Source: Halobacillus_B sp963739045
GTDB taxonomy: Bacteria; Bacillota; Bacilli; Bacillales; Halobacillaceae
Assembly (NCBI GenBank): GCA_963739045.1
Contig: CAVTYY010000004.1
Coordinates: 1,264,903-1,328,902, forward strand
Reading direction: 5' to 3'
Length of the DNA: 64,000 nt
The translations under genes were made by a program, and so were the position numbers. The notes under the pieces were generated by a model. The model saw only the letters and a program-made list of their open reading frames with translations, had not been told where the DNA came from and did not search any database. Below are positions 44,088 to 53,640 of the stretch, one piece after another; positions within the stretch are counted from its first letter, which is position 1, and every line of letters begins with the position of its first letter.

Positions 44088-44588
44088 TTATTTGCGTGGA
44101 ATTCGATGGGCAAGCTGTTCCTGCTCCATTTCACTGAGAGGTGAATCAGGCGCAAATGGATTAAATTCATCGGTTCGATTATACTCCGGATGCTTTTGTT
44201 TTCCTAAAGATTTATATCTAATATGAAATTCTTCCTGATATTCCGGCTGCTCCTGCTCAAAAGATGGCTGTCTCATGCCGGTTATCCACGTCTCAAATTG
44301 ATAAGTGCCTCTCTCCATAATTCTGCATAAGTCTTCGAGAGATTGAGTTAACTCATTTAAACAATCCATTCCATTTTTAAGGATGATTCCTCTTTTCTTG
44401 GCTTGTTCAATGGAATGTTCCAGCCTGTACGACCGGTCATGATAACAAAATTCTATAAAACAACTGCTGCGGTCCCAATTGAAATTGAAATTTTCAATTT
44501 CTAAACGCTTAATCACCCTGGTTAGTTTCTTTTCACACAAATTCTGCTCTCTGTATGGCATCCATTTGGATAGAACATTGTTAAACAT
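44088..44588 (-). CDS. Uncharacterised 166-aa protein
   Basis: Not recognised. A soluble, charged protein: residues 1-110 alternate basic and hydrophobic segments (TRVIKRLEIENFNFNWDR; CFIEFCYHDRSYRLEH) suggesting an alpha/beta domain; the last 40 residues are Pro/Gln/Glu-rich and look disordered (EQEQPEYQEEF ... NPFAPDSPLSEMEQEQ). GGAAGGTGAATAT precedes the ATG. Monocistronic by spacing. Confidence 0.55.
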   Translation of the reverse strand: MFNNVLSKWMPYREQNLCEKKLTRVIKRLEIENFNFNWDRSSCFIEFCYHDRSYRLEHSIEQAKKRGIILKNGMDCLNELTQSLEDLCRIMERGTYQFETWITGMRQPSFEQEQPEYQEEFHIRYKSLGKQKHPEYNRTDEFNPFAPDSPLSEMEQEQLAHRIPRK

Positions 44589-44892
44589 ATATTCACCTTC
44601 CTGTGTAATGTGCCTAGTTTTGTCTTATACTATAGGTTTCTACAAAATACTTTAAATCCCTGCTGTAATCGTTTTACAATAGTCGACATAATATTACATC
44701 ACCAACCATTGTATAAAAATATAAGCACTGCCAGCCAGATGAATTCTACCCAAATTAAACAAGTTTCAACATTCTTTTCAGACAGCTTAAGCTAAAATAA
44801 ATAGATATCATCGTTTATTCGTTGCAAGAAAATACATAAAAGATAATAGACCAGATAAACTGACCGTATTCGAAGAAGATTTCTGTAAAATT

Positions 44893-44921
44893 TTGATGTA
44901 ATAAAACAAGTAATGTATGAT
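44893..44921 (+). promoter_or_regulatory. Probable sigma-A promoter
   Basis: TTGATG at 44893-44898 and TATGAT at 44916-44921 with a 17-base spacer, 39 bases before the HTH-protein start; an imperfect inverted repeat around AACAAGTAATG... and CATCAATTGTTTTG flanks the -10. Confidence 0.6.
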
Positions 44922-44959
44922 TAATTTAACACATCAATTGTTTTGTTGGAGGATGTAAG

Positions 44960-45502
44960 ATGAGAGAATACAATGTCGAACAGGCACTTGAAAAATTAAA
45001 ATTATATAAAATAACCACCCATAAAGAGAGTTTACGAAGATGGCTGAGAAATGGCACTATTAAAGGAATTGCGCCTGCTTCTAGAAAAAAAGGCTGGCGG
45101 ATAAAAGAACAAGATTTATGGACATTTATAGAGCAGCGAATGCCCGAGGAAGGAATCCAGAATCCTTTTACAACAAACGTTGTAAAAGGAGGGGATGACC
45201 GAGAATTTTATCGGTCGGAAATGTGGTGGGAAATGGCTCGTAAGAATTTATTTGAAGGGACCATTGAAGTTCAGAAATCAGACATACACGCCTGTATGAA
45301 AGCAAAAAATTACTCCGATAAATTTGAAGAGTACGTTTGGAAACGTATTAATGAACATACGTGGCAGGCCAAACCGCGCATTTTTTATTTACATGATGCT
45401 TTTTTATTCAACAGCCAGCGTATTAGAATGGATCCAACTTTCAAACAAGCGAAAGAACAAATTTTGTATGCTTTAGTGGAACACTTACGAAAGAAAGAAT
45501 AA
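44960..45502 (+). CDS. Helix-turn-helix protein of unknown role
   Basis: 180 aa. The first ~60 residues (VEQALEKLKLYKITTHKESLRRWLRNGTIKGIAP ... GWRIKEQDLWTFIEQR) form a MerR/excisionase-like DNA-binding fold, with the SLRRWLRNGTIKG helix-wing typical of 'helix-turn-helix domain 17' proteins. The remainder (EFYRSEMWWEMARKNLFEG ... WKRINEHTWQAKPRIFY) is not recognised. GGAGG precedes the ATG, with a promoter just upstream and a terminator straight after, so it is a self-contained unit. Confidence 0.65.
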   Translation: MREYNVEQALEKLKLYKITTHKESLRRWLRNGTIKGIAPASRKKGWRIKEQDLWTFIEQRMPEEGIQNPFTTNVVKGGDDREFYRSEMWWEMARKNLFEGTIEVQKSDIHACMKAKNYSDKFEEYVWKRINEHTWQAKPRIFYLHDAFLFNSQRIRMDPTFKQAKEQILYALVEHLRKKE

Positions 45503-45536
45503 GGTTTTAACTCAATATTTGTTGAGTTAAAACCTT
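45501..45536. terminator. Terminator overlapping the HTH gene stop
   Basis: Perfect 15-bp inverted repeat AAGGTTTTAACTCAA and its complement with a 6-nt loop; its left arm begins in the stop codon. Confidence 0.75.
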
Positions 45537-45575
45537 ATGTAGGAAAAAATGTTGAATTTAGTTGTTTACATCTCA

Positions 45576-46703
45576 TTATAAATGGAGGTTGGATTGCCTT
45601 TTTTGAAAGTCTATATCCTGATAATATGTATTTTTCACCAAAACATTGGGGCCAAGACACTCTACAGCTGGACAATGACAGTTTAAACTTCTCGCGGTCG
45701 GAGAGTTTATCCATGTTTCATAAGCATCTACTAGCGAAGTGGTTTGAATGTTTCCGAGTCCCGCTTCATCTGCGAAATCTGTAACGATGATATCCCCGCT
45801 GAAAATATTCACATTTAACCTGGACCGTCCATCCGGGTCGTTACGCACCGTTACATTTTTTTCTTTATACAACCGGGTTAACATTTCAAGATCTTCCTTA
45901 GAAGAACTGCATGGATAATAAGGGAGTGTACCGAATAACATCCATAGCTGCTCACTCCTGTGATCTAGCAATCGAGTGATGCCTTCTCTCATTTCCGCTA
46001 GACTTAATGTTTCCAGGCTGCTCGCAAAGTCTACTGGGTACATAGGATGTATCTCGTGTCTTGCGCATTTCATCTGAATGACATGGTCATGAATAGCTTC
46101 TAGATAAGGGAAGGTTCGTTTATTCAACATCGTTTCAGCAGAAACCATAACTCCTTCATCAGAGAGTCTTCTAGAATTCTCGACCATTCGATCGAAGTAC
46201 ATTTTACGATTGTCTTCGGAAGGTTTTCTGTCCATACGGGCAAATCCGGTATGGATAAATTCTTCGATCGTTCCCCAATTATGAGAAATATGGAGAACAT
46301 CAAGATAAGGAATAATGGGCAGATACCGGTTATAAGGCAAAGTTAAATTGGAGTTCATTTGAGTTCGAACGCCTCTTGAATGAGCATACTTAAGGAGGGG
46401 GAGAACATACTCTTCCACTGATTTTTTAGACATCATCGGTTCTCCTCCGGTAATGCTTAAGGTGCGCAAGTGAGGTATTTCGTCCAGCCTTTTTAAAATC
46501 ACAGCCATCGGAAGGGCATCCGGATCTTTAGATTGCAAGGTGTAACCGACTGCACAATGTTCACACCTCATATTACATAAGGTCGTGGTTGTAAATTCAA
46601 TATTTGAAAGGGTCATGTCTCCATGTTCTTTAACATCCATATAAGCTTCCCATGGATCATAGGAAGGGGTAATATCAGGAAAATTCGTTTTATTCTGCTG
46701 CAT
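45576..46703 (-). CDS. yfkAB: Radical SAM protein YfkAB
   Basis: 375 aa. Radical-SAM core with CNMRCEHC (C43, C47, C50), SITGGEPMM for AdoMet, and a SPASM-like C-terminal Cys cluster (CHCPAVEC near residue 345). This matches the Bacillales protein YfkAB, whose CxCxxxxC motif is the family trait. The reaction is unknown; the family is widely conserved in Bacillaceae. Monocistronic. Confidence 0.9.
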   Translation of the reverse strand: MQQNKTNFPDITPSYDPWEAYMDVKEHGDMTLSNIEFTTTTLCNMRCEHCAVGYTLQSKDPDALPMAVILKRLDEIPHLRTLSITGGEPMMSKKSVEEYVLPLLKYAHSRGVRTQMNSNLTLPYNRYLPIIPYLDVLHISHNWGTIEEFIHTGFARMDRKPSEDNRKMYFDRMVENSRRLSDEGVMVSAETMLNKRTFPYLEAIHDHVIQMKCARHEIHPMYPVDFASSLETLSLAEMREGITRLLDHRSEQLWMLFGTLPYYPCSSSKEDLEMLTRLYKEKNVTVRNDPDGRSRLNVNIFSGDIIVTDFADEAGLGNIQTTSLVDAYETWINSPTARSLNCHCPAVECLGPNVLVKNTYYQDIDFQKRQSNLHL

Positions 46704-46853
46704 CGATGGAACTTCCTTTCCAGCTGTTGATTCGTTTTTTTGGAAACCTTACCTATTCTACCATTATTCTAGAATGAAACCTATCATTCCTGGAAAGAAA
46801 CCATCTTACTTAAAGAGCAGCAATGTAATTGAAACATAAATAGGAGGAATATA

Positions 46854-47690
46854 ATGGACAAAACCGTACTGATTACTGGTGCCTCCAGTGGTTTCGGACT
46901 TCAAACTGCAATTAAATGTGCCGAGCGAGGGTTTCATGTAATCGCTGCTATGAGAGATCCTGCTAAGTCTAAAGTTCTTCTCACAGCTGGGCTGTTAGAA
47001 GAGACATACAGCCGGATAGAAGTCTGGCAGCTTGATGTTACTAACACTGAATCATTACTAAACTTTGAAAAGAAGTTAAACGAAAGGGAACGAATTGATG
47101 TGCTCGTGAATAATGCGGGCTTTGCTTTAGGAGGGTTTGTAGAGCAAATTCCCGTGGAAGCTTACCGGCGTCAATTTGAAACCAATTTCTTTGGTGTAAT
47201 CCGTGTAACCCAGGCGGTTCTTCCGTTAATGCGAAGACAAAAATCCGGTAAAATCATTAATGTTAGCAGCATTAGCGGAGTTATGGGATTTCCCGGGCTC
47301 TCCGCTTATTCAGCTTCCAAGCATGCCTTAGAAGGCTTATCTGAAAGTCTGAGATTAGAATTGAAACCATTTGGAATTGACGTCGCGATCATCGAACCCG
47401 GTTCATATCATACAAACATCTGGTCCACAGGCATGGAATTACCGGAAGCAGTAAATGATCCTAATTCGCCATATGCTTTTTACTTAAATGGGCTTCAGAC
47501 TGTTTTAAACGAGGAAAATCATAAGGATCCAAGAGAAGTAGCAGGATTAATTACAAATTTAGCTAGGAAAAAGGAACTTCGCAACTTGCGGTACCCGATA
47601 GGATCAGGTGTGCAAGTTAACCTTTTCTTTAAGAAGTTTCTTCCCTGGCGCTTACTGGAAAAAATCATTTTGAAAAAAATCCTCCCTTAA
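46854..47690 (+). CDS. Short-chain dehydrogenase/reductase
   Basis: 278 aa classical SDR: NAD(P)-binding TGASSGFG (8-15), NNAGFALGG, catalytic Ser in NVSSISGVMGFPG, and YSASK (about 151-155). It is longer than the 250-aa norm with a C-terminal extension ending FKKFLPWRLLEKIILKKILP, like B. subtilis YusZ-type enzymes. TAGGAGGAA precedes the ATG. Substrate not predictable. Confidence 0.88.
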   Translation: MDKTVLITGASSGFGLQTAIKCAERGFHVIAAMRDPAKSKVLLTAGLLEETYSRIEVWQLDVTNTESLLNFEKKLNERERIDVLVNNAGFALGGFVEQIPVEAYRRQFETNFFGVIRVTQAVLPLMRRQKSGKIINVSSISGVMGFPGLSAYSASKHALEGLSESLRLELKPFGIDVAIIEPGSYHTNIWSTGMELPEAVNDPNSPYAFYLNGLQTVLNEENHKDPREVAGLITNLARKKELRNLRYPIGSGVQVNLFFKKFLPWRLLEKIILKKILP

Positions 47691-47891
47691 ATATAAGTTC
47701 ATGTCAAGTGTCACTTAATCAAGCTTGAAAAATGATTTATGTCCTTACCATTGGAACGGATCAGGTTGTGCTGGACTAAGCATTTTGAAATAATTGGAAT
47801 AGATGGCATAACTATTTATTCTTAAATTGATCCATCGCTTTTTTCGAAAAGGATCTCTGTCTAAACTAAAAACTGCAGAAAGGGGTTTTAA

Positions 47892-48437
47892 ATGGAAACG
47901 GACTATTTTATTGGAATCGTTCCGCCAGAAGATTATCTAAAACGCATCGTAAAGTTTCAAAGCAAATGGATGGAGCATTTAAGAGTAGAACCCCATGTGA
48001 CCTTGAAAGCCCAGGGGGGACTAACCCTGGACAAAAAGTGGATAAATAAGGTGAGAAATGTATGTAAGGACTTTCCGCCTTTTTCCCTCGCCTTTAATCA
48101 ACCAAGATACTTTGGTGAAAGTATACTCTACTTAAGTGTTCATTCGTCGCAATTATATGAATTACACGAGAGGATAGTAAGGGAGATTTCGCCTTCTAAT
48201 AAACTAGTTAAAGCATATTTTGAATTAGATGATTTTGTGCCTCACTTAACTTTAGGAAAAGAGCTGTATGGACTGTCTAAGCAACACCTGAAAGATATGA
48301 AAGTCTCGGCAGAAATGGAATTGACTCCATATCGAGAATTTGAAGTCGAGTTCATTAGAATTTATGAAAGGAAAAGAGAACTGCAAAGATATGAGAAACT
48401 AGTAGATATCGATTTAAAAGGTCAAATTGGGAACTAA
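47892..48437 (+). CDS. 2H phosphoesterase (2'-5' RNA ligase family)
   Basis: 181 aa. Two HxT motifs define the 2H fold: HVTLKAQGG (H35, T37) and HLTLGKE (about H118, T120). Members hydrolyse or ligate 2'-5' or 2'-3' cyclic phosphodiester bonds in RNA or small nucleotides. AAAGGGG precedes the ATG. A HAD hydrolase gene begins 43 bases after its stop and may be co-transcribed. Confidence 0.85.
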   Translation: METDYFIGIVPPEDYLKRIVKFQSKWMEHLRVEPHVTLKAQGGLTLDKKWINKVRNVCKDFPPFSLAFNQPRYFGESILYLSVHSSQLYELHERIVREISPSNKLVKAYFELDDFVPHLTLGKELYGLSKQHLKDMKVSAEMELTPYREFEVEFIRIYERKRELQRYEKLVDIDLKGQIGN

Positions 48438-48480
48438 CGAAGCTATTTATAAAATATTTCAAAAAGGGAGCACAAAAATA

Positions 48481-49131
48481 ATGACTCACGCAATCATTTT
48501 TGACATGGACGGAACACTGTTTCAAACTGATAGAATCCTTGAGTTGTCCCTCAACGATACTTTTGACCAATTAAGATCCCGAAATGAATGGGACACCGCT
48601 ACACCAATCCATGCCTACCGGGACATTATGGGCGTTCCTTTACCGAAAGTGTGGGAAACGTTATTGCCTTCCCATACAAAAGAAGTCAGGGAACAATCAA
48701 ATCAATTTTTTCTGGAAAGATTAGTTGAAAATATTAGAGCGGGAGAAGGGGCACTATATCCGAATGTAAAAAAGGTTTTCACATATTTAAAAGAGAATAA
48801 TTATTCCATTTACATAGCAAGTAACGGGCTGACCGAGTATTTAACAGCTATTGTGAGTTATTATCAACTGGATAATTGGATTACAGAAACATTTAGTATT
48901 CAACAAATACAATCGCTCAACAAATCAGATTTGATAGAATCCATTATCCACAAACACGGAATCACCAAAGGGGCTGTGGTAGGAGATCGGATTTCCGATA
49001 TTAATGCCGCTAAAGATAACGGGTTAACGGCAATCGGATGTAACTTTGACTTTGCACGAGCAGATGAGCTTTCACAGGCAGACCAGATCATTGATGATTT
49101 AACGGAGCTGGAAACCATCTCTCTGAATTAA
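48481..49131 (+). CDS. HAD-superfamily phosphatase
   Basis: 216 aa. Motif I FDMDGTLF with nucleophile Asp8 and acid/base Asp10, motif II around YIASNGL, motif III Lys followed by GVVGDRISDINAAKDNG (motif IV). The helical cap between residues ~15 and 85 makes it subfamily I, like phosphoglycolate phosphatase or PpaX. AAAGGGAG precedes ATG 48481; the frame opens earlier. Likely in one operon with the 2H phosphoesterase. Confidence 0.88.
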   Translation: MTHAIIFDMDGTLFQTDRILELSLNDTFDQLRSRNEWDTATPIHAYRDIMGVPLPKVWETLLPSHTKEVREQSNQFFLERLVENIRAGEGALYPNVKKVFTYLKENNYSIYIASNGLTEYLTAIVSYYQLDNWITETFSIQQIQSLNKSDLIESIIHKHGITKGAVVGDRISDINAAKDNGLTAIGCNFDFARADELSQADQIIDDLTELETISLN

Positions 49132-49193
49132 TTAATTCAATACAGCCTGTTTAAAAAATGTTCATCTTCCTCAGCGGGCATTGTAATAAATAG

Positions 49194-49231
49194 AAAAGGG
49201 TGCGTTTACGAATTCGTAAACGCACCCTTTT
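49194..49231. terminator. Bidirectional terminator
   Basis: Perfect 17-bp inverted repeat around AATT (AAAAGGGTGCGTTTACG arm), U-tract both ways; immediately followed by a second 16-base palindrome, TCAAATGATCATTTGA, at 49231-49246. Confidence 0.88.
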
Positions 49232-49260
49232 CAAATGATCATTTGAAATAATTATTCAGG

Positions 49261-50151
49261 CTATTTCTTATTAACAGAAGCATCATAAATCGATTCTACT
49301 GCGTTATTCAATGACTTATTAAACTCTTCATCCGTCTGGTTGGCATTTAAATCAGCCGCCAGCGCCCTTGAAAAGCTCGCAATCAAACCGTGATTTTCTT
49401 TCAGCTTCTCGTTTGCTTCATCACGGGAATAACCACCAGACAGAGCGACTACGCGGATCACACGAGGATGATCAATCAGCTCTTTATAAGTGTTGGCTTT
49501 CGTTGGGATGGAAAGCTTCAGCATTACGTTTTCATCGGCAGATAAGTCATTTAAGTGCTTGAGAATTTCTTCTTTTAAAATTTCTTCAGATTTTTCCTTA
49601 TTTTCACTATGAATATTTACTTCCGGTTCGATAATTGGAACGAGACCAGCGGAAATAATACGTTTTCCAAATTCAAACTGCTGATCCACTACTGCTTTGA
49701 TGCCGCTAGTATTTGGCTCGTGAATCACAGAACGCATTTTAGTTCCGAAAATCTTGCGCTCATTCGCACGGCGCAGTGTTTCATCCAAGTCATTAATCGG
49801 TTTCATCATTTGGACACCATTCTCCTGATCTGCCAGTCCCTTATCTACCTTAAGGAAGGGAACAACGCCTTTATCGGCAAGGTAGTCCGCTGTATATTTG
49901 CCTTCAATTTCGCGATCCATGGTTTGTTCGAATAGAATCGCTCCTAGAATATGGTCCGCATTAAAGGCAGGAGAAGTGATGATTCTTGTCCGCATTTGGT
50001 GAACACGGTCAAACATCTCCTCCTCACTGGAATAGGAGTCTTCGGGTACGCCGTATCCTGCTAATGCTTTCGGTGTGCTGCCTCCGCTTTGGTCAAGGGC
50101 GGCGATAAAGCCTTTTCCGTTCTTGATTTTTTCTAATTGACTGTTGTTCAT
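49261..50151 (-). CDS. fda: Fructose-bisphosphate aldolase, class I
   Basis: 296 aa. Metal-independent class I aldolase of the Staphylococcus/Bacillus type, cleaving fructose 1,6-bisphosphate in glycolysis and running backwards in gluconeogenesis. Seen: GFIAALDQSGGSTPKAL at the N-terminus, VPIIEPEVNIHS, and the Schiff-base Lys in MLKLSIPTKANTY; SGGYSRDEAN is the phosphate-binding loop. GGAGTG precedes the ATG. Most Bacillaceae also carry a class II FbaA elsewhere. Confidence 0.92.
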   Translation of the reverse strand: MNNSQLEKIKNGKGFIAALDQSGGSTPKALAGYGVPEDSYSSEEEMFDRVHQMRTRIITSPAFNADHILGAILFEQTMDREIEGKYTADYLADKGVVPFLKVDKGLADQENGVQMMKPINDLDETLRRANERKIFGTKMRSVIHEPNTSGIKAVVDQQFEFGKRIISAGLVPIIEPEVNIHSENKEKSEEILKEEILKHLNDLSADENVMLKLSIPTKANTYKELIDHPRVIRVVALSGGYSRDEANEKLKENHGLIASFSRALAADLNANQTDEEFNKSLNNAVESIYDASVNKK

Positions 50152-50407
50152 GCTAACACTCCTCTTTCCTAATAGTCTTTTAAAAAAACATCCATCCTTA
50201 CTCTTCCCTTAATTCCCTTATCCCTAACACAAAATTAGTTCATTAGGAAAAAAAGCGAATAAATTAGGTTAAAATCAAAATTTTTCTATCCTCTAATCCA
50301 TTTTTAAACTAAAGGTAATGTAAAAAGAGTTTGACATTTTAATCACTTTACTTAAAAATATAAATTGTAAATAACTTTTTACATAATATTGCTGAGGGGT
50401 TTAAAAT

Positions 50408-50617
50408 TTGAAAAATAATATAAGAGAAATTAGAAAAGCAATGAAAATTTCTCAAGATGAATTAGGCAGGATCTGCCATGTTACCAGGCAGACCATCAAT
50501 GCTATCGAAAACAATAAATACGATCCTACATTACAGCTTGCCTTCAAATTATCCGTAAATCTCAAAACACCGATAGATGAACTATTTATATTTGACGAGG
50601 AAAACCATGAGAATTAG
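50408..50617 (+). CDS. XRE-family transcriptional regulator (69 aa)
   Basis: Single HTH_3 domain: IREIRKAMKISQDELGRICHVTRQTINAIENNKYDPTLQLAFKLS, with recognition helix around TRQTINAIEN. It resembles the short YozG/YgzD-type repressors usually paired with a small membrane protein (DUF2975/DUF2178), but no such partner gene follows here. TTG start behind GAGGGGT. Target unknown. Confidence 0.85.
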   Translation: MKNNIREIRKAMKISQDELGRICHVTRQTINAIENNKYDPTLQLAFKLSVNLKTPIDELFIFDEENHEN

Positions 50618-50777
50618 CAAACAAGTTGAAATGACAGTATAAAATTTTAATGGGCGGAGTGGTGGTCTATTTTTGGACAAGAGTTTATGATTAACGGAAA
50701 ATGTACCGATAACATCTACAGTCGAAGAGAACTTGCCATACTTCAGCAAAGGGAACTTAAAAGGAGGGTGAACCTAT

Positions 50778-50975
50778 TTGATTACACCAATCTTTAGAAT
50801 TTTTGACAAGGAAAAGGCACAATCATTTTACTTAGATTATTTAGGTTTTCAGGCCGATTGGGAACACCAGTATACGGAAAACATGCCTTTATATTTTCAG
50901 GTATCCATAAACGGCGCCTGCATACATTTATCTGAACATCATGGAGACGCTTATCCCGGATTTACGAAGATATAG
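50778..50975 (+). pseudogene. VOC/bleomycin-resistance-type protein, C-terminally truncated
   Basis: 65 residues covering only the first half of a ~118-aa glyoxalase-superfamily protein (MITPIFRIFDKEKAQSFYLDYLGF ... ACIHLSEHHGDAYPG). The second beta-alpha-beta module, with the expected DPFGNRLTF-type ending, is missing: the frame stops after PGFTKI and I could not find the rest in other frames. TTG start with AAAAGGAGGG before it. Presumed inactive. Confidence 0.75.
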
Positions 50976-51079
50976 AGGAATGACTCATAAATCAGTCCTT
51001 AATCCTTCCGCTCAGGTAAAAAGACTATAAAAGCTGCATGCTGTCAATGATTACATAACGACTTAATGAAGGTGAAATG

Positions 51080-52222
51080 ATGGACCGAATGATATTTATT
51101 AACGAGGAATGTAAAATTAAATACCGAAGCGAAGAAATTGTTTTATTACCTAAGGAATTCCAGCTGCTGCAGTTTCTCTATCATTCCCCGTCGCGGATCT
51201 TCTCAAGGGAGGAACTTCTCGACCAAGTATGGCCCATGGATGCTCCAATAGACAGAACCGTTGACGATCATATTTACCGGTTAAGAAAGAAACTGGTCCC
51301 TGTGGATTCCTTAATCAGCATCCAAACCATTCGGGGACAGGGATACCAGCTGAATCTTCATAGGGGCACGCAGAAGAGTCCATTATTAAAGGACGAGGAA
51401 GTCTCTTCAAATGTAAAAAATCTCTTTCATAAATATCACCTCTACGGCGAGGGGGCTGCCCTGAAGCTGCTGGAAGAAAACCAAGCGGTATTCGGTTTTG
51501 AACTAGATGTGCAAAGCCAACTCTACCTTCACTTCATGAATGGCGATTTTAAATGGTTCTTAGATTCACAGGAGGTTTCATTCTGGGAAAAGTGCTACTA
51601 TTACCTGCACATCTATTCCCTTATGGAACCCGATAAAAGTAAAACGCTCGAATATTTCACTAAAGCCTTAGCAGCAAAGAATTTACCTGAATTTCATCGA
51701 CTTGAAATAAAACTGTTGAATCGTTTGCCGCTTTTCATATTTACAAAGCAGCTGAAGAAAGCAGAAAAGATGATCATTGACGCGAAGCAGGACATTCAAG
51801 ACCAAGAGCTAGCTGGATTTAAGCCTCTGATCTTACTTATTGAACTCTATCTCCTCTTGCTACGTAAAGAGCATTTAAATGTAAAGAAAAAAATGCAGGA
51901 GTTGGAACAAGTGCTGGAAGATTTTCCGTTTTTCAGAGAAAAAGCTAGTTTTCTAGTCATTAAAGGCGTGCACTCCCTGACTTGCGATCAAACGGACGAA
52001 GCAAGCAGCTATTTCAAAAAAGCGTTCGAAATGTTCCGGCAAGCTAAATATGTACCTGGATTATTGATGGCACAGGCAATTATTTTGTTTTATTTGAAAG
52101 AGTATAACATAAAAAACGACCTATCTGCCGGTTATCAAAAGAGATGGGAATGGTACGCAGAAGAATACAATTTTAACTTGTTAAAACCAAAGATTGCAAA
52201 ACTTCTCGATGATTACTTATAA
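51080..52222 (+). CDS. Winged-helix regulator with TPR-like domain
   Basis: 380 aa. Residues ~8-95 form an OmpR/PhoB-type winged helix (LLPKEFQLLQFLYHSPSRIFSREELLDQVWP ... TVDDHIYRLRKKL ... TIRGQGYQL). The remaining ~280 residues are helical repeats (DEASSYFKKAFEMFRQAKY is TPR-like). No receiver domain or membrane segment, so it is a one-component regulator, SARP-like in logic. GAAGGTGAA is spaced for the ATG at 51080. The MFS gene 95 bases downstream is the likely target. Confidence 0.8.
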   Translation: MDRMIFINEECKIKYRSEEIVLLPKEFQLLQFLYHSPSRIFSREELLDQVWPMDAPIDRTVDDHIYRLRKKLVPVDSLISIQTIRGQGYQLNLHRGTQKSPLLKDEEVSSNVKNLFHKYHLYGEGAALKLLEENQAVFGFELDVQSQLYLHFMNGDFKWFLDSQEVSFWEKCYYYLHIYSLMEPDKSKTLEYFTKALAAKNLPEFHRLEIKLLNRLPLFIFTKQLKKAEKMIIDAKQDIQDQELAGFKPLILLIELYLLLLRKEHLNVKKKMQELEQVLEDFPFFREKASFLVIKGVHSLTCDQTDEASSYFKKAFEMFRQAKYVPGLLMAQAIILFYLKEYNIKNDLSAGYQKRWEWYAEEYNFNLLKPKIAKLLDDYL

Positions 52223-52316
52223 AGCAGAGTTATAAAAAAAGTTTCTCTTCTGATATTCCTCTGACATTCACTCGTTATTATTGAAACAGGAATTAATAAC
52301 GAGGGGGAAATAAGAT

Positions 52317-53597
52317 ATGTCGAGTCATGATTCGATTTGGAAAGACCGAAATTTCATCAAATTCTTTTCAGCCAACGCGCTTTCTAATTTAGGGAACTGG
52401 TTTGATTTTGTATCCGTATTAATTTTATTCCGTTACACATGGAAAGCTGATCCGATGCTGATTGCTCTTATTCCGGTCATGTATGCCGTCCCAAGCATTC
52501 TTTTCGGTCAGATTGCTGGAGTGTTTGCGGATCAGAAAGATCAACTGAAAATCCTAGTCTATTCTGATTGGATACGAGCAGGTTTAACTGTATTGCTTAT
52601 TGTCTCTCCCGCACCATATATTTGCATTGCCTGTTCTGTTACTCCGAAATACAGCAGGAGTTGTTAGCTTACCGGCCCAGCAGGGATTAATGAGAAAGAT
52701 AGTCGATGAAGAAAATATTATGAAGGCGGTGACTTTAAACGGCAGTCTCTTTCAGCTGGTAAAAGTTATTGGGCCGCTTATCGGAGGTTCAGTGGCGGGC
52801 ATTTATATCCCCCCGTTTTTCTATAGGAATGAATGCAGTTTCCTTCATGTTATCTGCTATCGTCCTGCTTCGAATTCGTCTGAGACAGCAGAACGATAGC
52901 ACACAGGCTGAACGTACGGCCTCATCAAAACCATCTAATTTTCTTTCTTCTTGGAAAGAAGGCTGGATGATTGTATTAAGGAACAGAATCCTTCTTGCCA
53001 GTGTTCTATTCGGAATAGGGAGTACCTTAACGATACAGATGATTGACGCCCAGATCGTGACATTGTTCAGTGAAGTCTTTCCGAACACCTCCGAAATTAC
53101 AGGATGGGCCATTTCAGCAATCGGAATTGGTTCCCTTATTATAGTTCTGCTTTTGAACAGAATGAAAAGCATAAATAAGTATGGCTGGTTCTTCGGCGGC
53201 GGATCTCTGCTCATTGGCGTTATGGTATGGGGGTTTGGATTTATGGCGAATTATAACTACACTGCTTCTGGCGATTTGTCTCTCGTTAATTGGCGGGGTT
53301 GGCAATGGAATGGTGTTTACAGCTGTAAATTATCTTATTCAGAAGGAACCACCTCAACAAGCTATAGGAAGAGTATCTGGAATCGTGGACTCCACTTTGA
53401 GCGTTCTGTTTATCGCTGGCCCCTTACTCGGGGGTGTAATGATTAGTCAGTTTGGTATATTAGCAGCATTTAAGGGAATTGGGATGAGTTTAACCTTCAT
53501 CGGATTTAGCGGAATTCTATTTCAAAAGCTCCTCTGGAAAAGGAACAAAAATACAGAAAACAACAAGATAGATAGTGATGGAGAAGCCGTCTCCTGA
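52317..53597 (+). pseudogene. MFS transporter with three frameshifts
   Basis: A ~425-aa MFS exporter of the MdtG/'MFS_3' type is readable across three shifts: FSANALSNLGNWFDFVSVLILFRYTW to LTVLLIVSPAP in frame 1; IFALPVLLLRNTAGVVSLPAQQGLMRK from about 52620; GMNAVSFMLSAIVLLRIRL from about 52818 (beside CCCCCC and TTTTT runs); LSLIGGVGNGMVFTAVNYLIQK from about 53255 to the stop at 53597. All segments are well conserved and no residues seem lost, so these are recent indels or base-calling errors. Preceded by a GAGGGGGA site. Confidence 0.85.
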
Positions 53598-53640
53598 TCC
53601 AAAAGGGAAGAGACATCTTCAAATGAAAAGGAGAAAATTT

